From contig SYEA01000074.1 in NCBI GenBank assembly GCA_005800965.1, positions 1-9,115 of the forward strand: a stretch of 9,115 bases of DNA, written 5' to 3'. The first letter of the stretch is position 1, and the number at the start of each line of letters is the position of its first letter. Positions 6,002 to 9,115 of this stretch are shown here, one piece after another. The notes beneath the pieces are model-generated. The model saw nothing but the letters and a program-made list of their open reading frames with translations, ran no database searches and was not told the origin of the DNA. A program made the translations under genes and the position numbers. The DNA is from Actinomycetota bacterium (GTDB lineage: Bacteria; Actinomycetota; Acidimicrobiia; Acidimicrobiales; Ilumatobacteraceae).

Positions 6002-6051
6002 GTGGTGGCATCTGGCGGCAGAAAGGAGGAAAGCACCGCCAGATGCACCAC
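6002..6051 (-). promoter_or_regulatory. Large hairpin with anti-Shine-Dalgarno loop upstream of the 120-residue protein
   Basis: GCATCTGGCGG (6008-6018) and CCGCCAGATGC (6036-6046) are perfect 11-bp inverted arms. Skipping G6007, the stem continues for 5 more pairs (6002-6006 with 6047-6051). The 17-base loop (6019-6035) reads on the minus transcript as a pyrimidine tract holding CTTTCCTCCTTTC, a mirror-symmetric 13-mer that contains the anti-Shine-Dalgarno sequence CCTCCT. There is no T-run after the stem in either direction, so it does not look like an ordinary intrinsic terminator. It lies between the NrtR-like gene and the 120-residue gene, inside the presumed transcript. It could be a translational switch, an mRNA processing or stability element, or a protein-binding palindrome. 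Confidence 0.6.
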
Positions 6052-6106
6052 CTCCTCACTTACGCACAGGGCACCGTGCGCTGTGCGGCCTGCACGGGCA
6101 ACTCCG

Positions 6107-7360
6107 TTAGTCGGAGGAGTCGCTCTTGCCGAGGCCATCCAGGCGCAGCAGAAACGGCGTGGGTGCATGATCGGGGTCCAACCGGAAGAGCGCCGCAGGC
6201 TTGCCGTAGCGCTCGAAGGTGGGCCGCGATTCTCCTTCGACCGAGGTCAAAATGTTGAGCTTCTGGATGCGGCGGGCAAAGTTGGTGGGGTCAAGTGGCT
6301 TGATCAGTCGTGGGGAGCGGGGGGCCCGGGTGCGGCTACTTTGTCGCACGAGTCTTGCCATCAGTTCTGCTTGACGGGTGAGGTCGGTCACGGGAGGAGA
6401 GGATCGAGAAGCGAGGCCTTTGAACTCCGCCACGTACTTGTCACCGACGAAGTCGGCGATAGTTGAGGAGGACGGCATCATCATGGCCAGTTCGGTAATG
6501 GTGCGCTCAAAGTCGGGGGTCTGTTGGGTGCCGAGTTGTTCGAGGGTCTTTAAGTACTTGCGAACCACATCGGCATGTCCGGGTTGTTCTGCGGCGGCAG
6601 CCGAATCCAGCGATTCATGGAACAGGGCTTCATACACCCGTCGAAGTTCGCCGAGGGTGAACTCCTCACGGCAGAATCTGGCGGCCAGCGGGGTGGTGAC
6701 CACGAGGTTGCGCACGAGCGCGATGGCCTTGAGCACGATGTCCTCGTGGTCGAACTCCAGGCGGTTGGGGCGAGCCAGCACATCGACAATCGGTCGAAAC
6801 TGCACGTGGCGGACATGGCCGACCTGGGCATTGGGGTGCAGGGCCACGTCGCGGTCGTCGCCCACAATGGCCACGAAGGCCACCGAGATGGTGCGCCCGC
6901 TACGAGGGTCGCGATCGGCGTCGCCAAAGGCACCCACTTGATGTAGATCGTCCCAGGTGAGGGAAAGATTGGTTTCGCGCTGCAGCACGCGTAACGCCGC
7001 TTGAACAAGGGTGGTATCAGGTGTTTGCCCCGTGCCGTATGCGTCACCCAACAGGGTGTTGCCCACGTGGCCACCCGGCAACGCCCAATGGTGCTGGGGG
7101 TGGCGCTCCACCCGCTCCACGCGACGAGGCAGGTGGGGGTTGCCCCGGCGCTGCAGCTGGTTCTGGTCAATGTAGGCCTCGGGGCGGTTGCGCTGCACCA
7201 CCCCTATATGTGGGAGGTCATTTCTGAGACTGAGGAGCACCACATCGACCGTGACATGGAAGTCGGCAGGGCGAAGGGCTTGGGGGGACCCCGATGGGCC
7301 AGCAGTGGAGCGCTGGGCGGTGCGGGCGGGGGATCTGTGGCGTCTGGGTTGTGGCGGCAT
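6107..7360 (-). CDS. NrtR-like Nudix transcriptional regulator with split winged helix
   Basis: This 417-residue protein has the NrtR architecture: an N-terminal Nudix-like sensor and a C-terminal winged helix. NrtR proteins repress NAD-metabolism or sugar genes and sense ADP-ribose or related nucleotides. Nudix-like core about 33-195: VDVVLLSLRNDLPHIGVVQR, WALPGGHV (92-99), AALRVLQRETNLSL (121-134), GAFGDADRDPRSGRTISVAFVAIV (143-166). The Nudix box is degenerate: R124-V-L-Q-R-E129 replaces R-E-x-x-E-E, so catalysis is unlikely, as in known NrtR. The winged helix begins at FTLGELRRVYEALFHESLD (234-252) and resumes at LDPTNFARRIQKLNIL (356-371) and GKPAALFRLD (386-395), with about 100 extra residues between. 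Two further insertions lie at about 60-90 and 100-118, and the N-terminus is Pro/Arg-rich. No ribosome binding site precedes the ATG. It is divergent from the sigma factor gene and probably controls both operons. Confidence 0.85.
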   Translation of the reverse strand: MPPQPRRHRSPARTAQRSTAGPSGSPQALRPADFHVTVDVVLLSLRNDLPHIGVVQRNRPEAYIDQNQLQRRGNPHLPRRVERVERHPQHHWALPGGHVGNTLLGDAYGTGQTPDTTLVQAALRVLQRETNLSLTWDDLHQVGAFGDADRDPRSGRTISVAFVAIVGDDRDVALHPNAQVGHVRHVQFRPIVDVLARPNRLEFDHEDIVLKAIALVRNLVVTTPLAARFCREEFTLGELRRVYEALFHESLDSAAAAEQPGHADVVRKYLKTLEQLGTQQTPDFERTITELAMMMPSSSTIADFVGDKYVAEFKGLASRSSPPVTDLTRQAELMARLVRQSSRTRAPRSPRLIKPLDPTNFARRIQKLNILTSVEGESRPTFERYGKPAALFRLDPDHAPTPFLLRLDGLGKSDSSD

Positions 7361-7418
7361 GGGTGAATCTGCTATATTGGTAGGTTCCGAATGTTGACCC
7401 CCACCTTACGGCAGAAAT

Positions 7419-7432
7419 GTCACAAGAGTGAC
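7419..7432. promoter_or_regulatory. Inverted repeat GTCAC-AAGA-GTGAC, candidate operator
   Basis: Perfect 5-bp arms with a 4-base spacer lie in the divergent intergenic region, about 60 bases upstream of the NrtR-like start. The size and symmetry fit a site for a dimeric winged-helix repressor, but the match is short and could be chance. Confidence 0.35.
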
Positions 7433-7443
7433 GATGGTGTGCG

Positions 7444-7470
7444 TAATAGCCGTGTGAAAGCAGGCTATTA
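7444..7470. promoter_or_regulatory. Inverted repeat TAATAGCC-N11-GGCTATTA, candidate operator
   Basis: Perfect 8-bp arms (7444-7451 and 7463-7470) are separated by 11 bases, so the arm centres are 19 bases apart, close to two helical turns. It lies between the two divergent promoters, just upstream of the candidate -10 box of the sigma gene. No T-run follows, so a terminator is unlikely. It is the best candidate in the window for the binding site of the NrtR-like regulator. Confidence 0.5.
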
Positions 7471-7532
7471 GTCAAAACGCTCATACTGTGTCGCACCCCT
7501 TGGCAATGCTCTATATGACAGGCAATGTCAGC

Positions 7533-7539
7533 AGAGAGG
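7533..7539 (+). promoter_or_regulatory. Ribosome binding site (AGAGAGG) that sets the sigma factor start
   Basis: AGAGAGG lies 5 nt before ATG 7545. None of the in-frame starts further upstream (7488, 7506, 7515) has a comparable site, so 7545 is preferred. Confidence 0.55.
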
Positions 7540-7544
7540 CCGAG

Positions 7545-8207
7545 ATGCAGCAGTACACCAACAATACCAACAACAACCCAATCAACCACAACAAGGAGAT
7601 CAACGCAACCACCATCACCCCACTCACCCCCGCCCAGAGTCGCTACGTCGAGGCGGTGTATGCACACCTGTGCAAGTCCTACGGATTCAAGATCGCCAAG
7701 GCCAACCTGCGTGGCCACAAGCCGGCCGACGTTGCCAACTTTGCAATTCAAAAAGTAATCCGCAACGTGCAGCAATTCATGAGTCGCTACCCAACTCCAG
7801 ACCATGCGGCCAATGCGGTGGCACCCAACGCATTCGTCGACTACTGCCGTCGCGACAATGCCCAAAGCGGGCGCGGCGCACGCGGTACGCGCACCGTCAT
7901 CGGTGACGAGCCCGGCAGCTTCGGCGACGACTACGCAGAGTCGGTCATCACTCGTCAATCCGGAGTGGTGGCAGATCCCGAAGCGTGGATCGAGCGTGAC
8001 CATCACGAGGGAATCATCCGTGAAGTCCGCGAGAACATCTCACCTCTGGCGTGGGAAGGGCTCGTGCTGACCGAAATCAATGGTCTCACTCAGAAACAGG
8101 CAGCGAAGTTGCTCGGCGTCGGCCGCGAACACCTAAATCGCGAGATCAACAAGGCGAAAAAGATCGCCAAGGACATGCTCAACGACAACGACTGGAGGGT
8201 GGAGTAA
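7545..8207 (+). CDS. Small sigma-70-like (ECF-type) sigma factor
   Basis: Read from 7545, the protein has 220 residues. It begins with an Asn-rich, low-complexity stretch (4-21). Residues about 32-112 look like sigma region 2: helices with Y34-V-E-A-V-Y-A-H, a conserved-looking basic/aromatic part (VIRNVQQFMSRYP), and AFVDYCRRDNAQSGRGARG, which resembles the end of region 2 with its -10-recognition residues. Residues about 165-212 are a region 4-like helix-turn-helix: SPLAWEGLVLTEINGLTQKQAAKLLGV, then GREHLNREINKAKK. Such proteins direct RNA polymerase to a small set of promoters. No anti-sigma gene is next to it. The start at 7545 has AGAGAGG 5 nt upstream; a longer form from GTG 7488 or the ATGs at 7506 and 7515 has no such site. 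Its stop overlaps the AAA+ start by one base, so the two are coupled. Confidence 0.78.
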   Translation: MQQYTNNTNNNPINHNKEINATTITPLTPAQSRYVEAVYAHLCKSYGFKIAKANLRGHKPADVANFAIQKVIRNVQQFMSRYPTPDHAANAVAPNAFVDYCRRDNAQSGRGARGTRTVIGDEPGSFGDDYAESVITRQSGVVADPEAWIERDHHEGIIREVRENISPLAWEGLVLTEINGLTQKQAAKLLGVGREHLNREINKAKKIAKDMLNDNDWRVE

Positions 8208-9115
8208 TGGAATATCTGCAGCAACTCATCACCGAAATGGTCTCTGACCTGCACGGCGACATCGAAGTGGGCGAGGAGTTCACGTTCACCTACCACGACT
8301 TGGAATTTTCTGGTCGTGTGTATGAGCGCTTCAACGGGCACTTGGTCGTGGTGTTTTCCGCAGAGGTGTGCACCACCAAGGTCGGGCGCAGCAAGCAGGA
8401 TCTCATCAACCGGTTGAACGGCCAGCTGCCATTCACGGTGTTCAAGGTGAGTAAGTCCAACAATGGCGAGCACAGCATCACAGCGACACACTCTTTGTCA
8501 GTTGCCAGCATCAACGCCGAGCAACTCATGGAGTCGCTTGACAGCATCGCGTTTCAGGTGGGCGAGCAACGCCCGGTGCTGTTGCGCTCCACTGAGTTGT
8601 CACCGAAAGTGGAAGAGCTATTGCGCGAAGAATCCAAAAAGCGCACCACCGAGCGACTGCAAGAGCGCATCAGTGATGACATCGTCGACGACATTGACGA
8701 CATCAACGATGTGGAGAGTGAATCCACCAGTGCTGCTCGGGCACGCGCGCCAAAGGTGCGTTCAAGCGATGCATCAACAGCCGACGTCCTACGCGACCTG
8801 CGACGATTAGTGGGGTTGGAGCCGGTCAAGATCGAAGTGGAACGCCTGGTCGCTGCACGCGAGTTCACCAATGCGCGCGTGGCTGCTGGCAAGCCGGCAA
8901 TTGAACAATCACCCCACTTGGTGTTCACTGGCAACCCGGGTACGGGTAAGACCACCGTGGCTCGATTGGTGGCCGACCTCTACAAGGCGTTGGGAATCCT
9001 CAAAAAGGGCCACGTCGTGGAAGCCGACTGCTCCAAGTTGATTGCGGCATACATCGGCCAAACACCAATCAAGACTCAGCGACTCTGTGAAGAGGCACGC
9101 GGCGGAGTGTTGTTC
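8207..9115 (+). CDS. CbbX/EccA-class AAA+ ATPase with YbjN/T3S-chaperone-like N-terminal domain (3' end off the window)
   Basis: The 303 visible residues run off the right edge in frame. Residues 1-125 resemble a YbjN/type III chaperone-like domain: a first helix, GEEFTFTYHDLEFSGRVYERFNGHLVVVFSAEV, then DLINRLNGQLPFTVFKV, and a final helix INAEQLMESLDSIAF. Residues 130-190 are a charged linker with an acidic run (DDIVDDIDDINDVE, 157-170). The AAA+ core begins at LRRLVGLEPVKIEVERLV (198-215). It has Walker A G242-N-P-G-T-G-K248-T, and the pore-loop-like A281-Y-I-G-Q-T. This order is that of CbbX, SpoVK and EccA, hexameric ATPases that remodel a bound protein. Walker B would follow directly after the last visible residues (GGVLF). 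The likely role is ATP-driven unfolding or remodelling of a partner chosen by the N-terminal domain. GGAGGG lies 7 nt upstream, and the start overlaps the sigma stop (TAATG). Confidence 0.9.
   Translation, partial: MEYLQQLITEMVSDLHGDIEVGEEFTFTYHDLEFSGRVYERFNGHLVVVFSAEVCTTKVGRSKQDLINRLNGQLPFTVFKVSKSNNGEHSITATHSLSVASINAEQLMESLDSIAFQVGEQRPVLLRSTELSPKVEELLREESKKRTTERLQERISDDIVDDIDDINDVESESTSAARARAPKVRSSDASTADVLRDLRRLVGLEPVKIEVERLVAAREFTNARVAAGKPAIEQSPHLVFTGNPGTGKTTVARLVADLYKALGILKKGHVVEADCSKLIAAYIGQTPIKTQRLCEEARGGVLF

Larger units (their letters stand above)
7361..7544. promoter_or_regulatory. Divergent promoter region between NrtR-like and sigma factor genes
   Basis: This 184-base gap must hold both promoters of the right-hand locus. 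On the minus strand TATAGC lies 10 nt before the NrtR-like ATG, allowing a leader of only a few bases. On the plus strand CATACT (7482-7487) could serve as a -10 box for the sigma gene, giving a leader of about 50 bases to the start at 7545. Neither has a convincing -35 box, which would fit use of an alternative sigma factor. Two inverted repeats (separate entries) are candidate operators. The region is richer in A and T than its surroundings. Confidence 0.5.

Noticed and set aside
6002..6051. Intrinsic terminator after the NrtR-like gene
   Set aside because: The stem is strong but no T-run follows on either strand, and the 17-base loop is longer than usual.
5935..6060. Minus-strand small ORF ending in TGA that overlaps the ATG of the 120-aa gene, with GAGGAGG upstream
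   Set aside because: The possible GTG starts are either overlapped by GAGGAGG or 14 nt away, the product is Ser/Pro/Arg-rich without pattern, and the stretch is better explained by its hairpins.
6043..6120. Plus-strand frame starting after AAGGAGG, with an LSD1-zinc-finger-like string (LLTYAQGTVRCAAC)
   Set aside because: The first Cys pair is missing, two residues of the usual spacing are absent, the AAGGAGG lies 13 nt away inside the hairpin loop, and the frame continues antisense into the NrtR-like gene.
7488..7544. Longer sigma factor start at GTG 7488 or ATG 7506/7515
   Set aside because: None has a ribosome binding site, while ATG 7545 has AGAGAGG at 5 nt.
7557..7595. AAC/CAA-rich tract as a possible phase-variable microsatellite
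   Set aside because: The triplets are imperfect and mixed, without a pure run long enough to slip, and a change of whole triplets would keep the frame.
1..9115. CRISPR array, tRNA, rRNA, transposase or integrase
   Set aside because: No regularly spaced repeats, no cloverleaf or rRNA-like segments and no recombinase motifs were seen on either strand.

Overview
The window looks like a chromosomal segment of a high-GC Gram-positive bacterium, most likely an actinobacterium of the Acidimicrobiia/Ilumatobacter type. This is inferred from the class II fructose-bisphosphatase GlpX, the GC-rich codon use, a secreted Rieske protein carrying a C...C/G..F.C.K..W module, and several genes whose only visible promoter element is a TANNNT box 6-7 nt before the start codon, as in leaderless transcripts. 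No organism can be named from sequence alone. No tRNA, rRNA, IS element, integrase or CRISPR array was seen, and no stretch over 300 bases lacks a gene.

Left part (1-4339), ordinary chromosomal genes. On the minus strand lie a Rieske-type secreted protein (cut by the left edge) and glpX. Divergent from glpX, on the plus strand, run: a very acidic protein with two copies of a 50-residue repeat; a protein with a C-terminal J-like domain; a KANL3/Tex30-like alpha/beta hydrolase overlapping it by GTGA; a DUF554 membrane protein; and a 45-residue zinc-ribbon protein.

Right part (4362-9115), the unusual part. Two divergent operons meet at 7361-7544. The minus operon encodes an NrtR-like Nudix regulator whose winged helix is split by about 100 extra residues, then an unrecognised 120-residue protein, then a 405-residue protein coupled to it by an ATGA overlap. 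The 405-residue protein has an all-beta, possibly sliding-clamp-like body and a YbjN/type III chaperone-like C-terminal domain. The plus operon encodes a small sigma-70-like factor and, overlapping it by one base, a CbbX/EccA-class AAA+ ATPase. That ATPase has its own chaperone-like N-terminal domain and is cut by the right edge. The minus operon also carries a large hairpin whose loop is complementary to Shine-Dalgarno sequences, and the divergent intergenic region carries two inverted repeats.

Working hypothesis (inference): the right part is one regulated module. A nucleotide-sensing NrtR-like repressor and a dedicated sigma factor would control expression, while an AAA+ remodeller and the chaperone-like/clamp-like protein act on a shared target. 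I do not recognise this combination as a described system. The genes right of the window would decide whether it is a secretion, stress or conflict locus.
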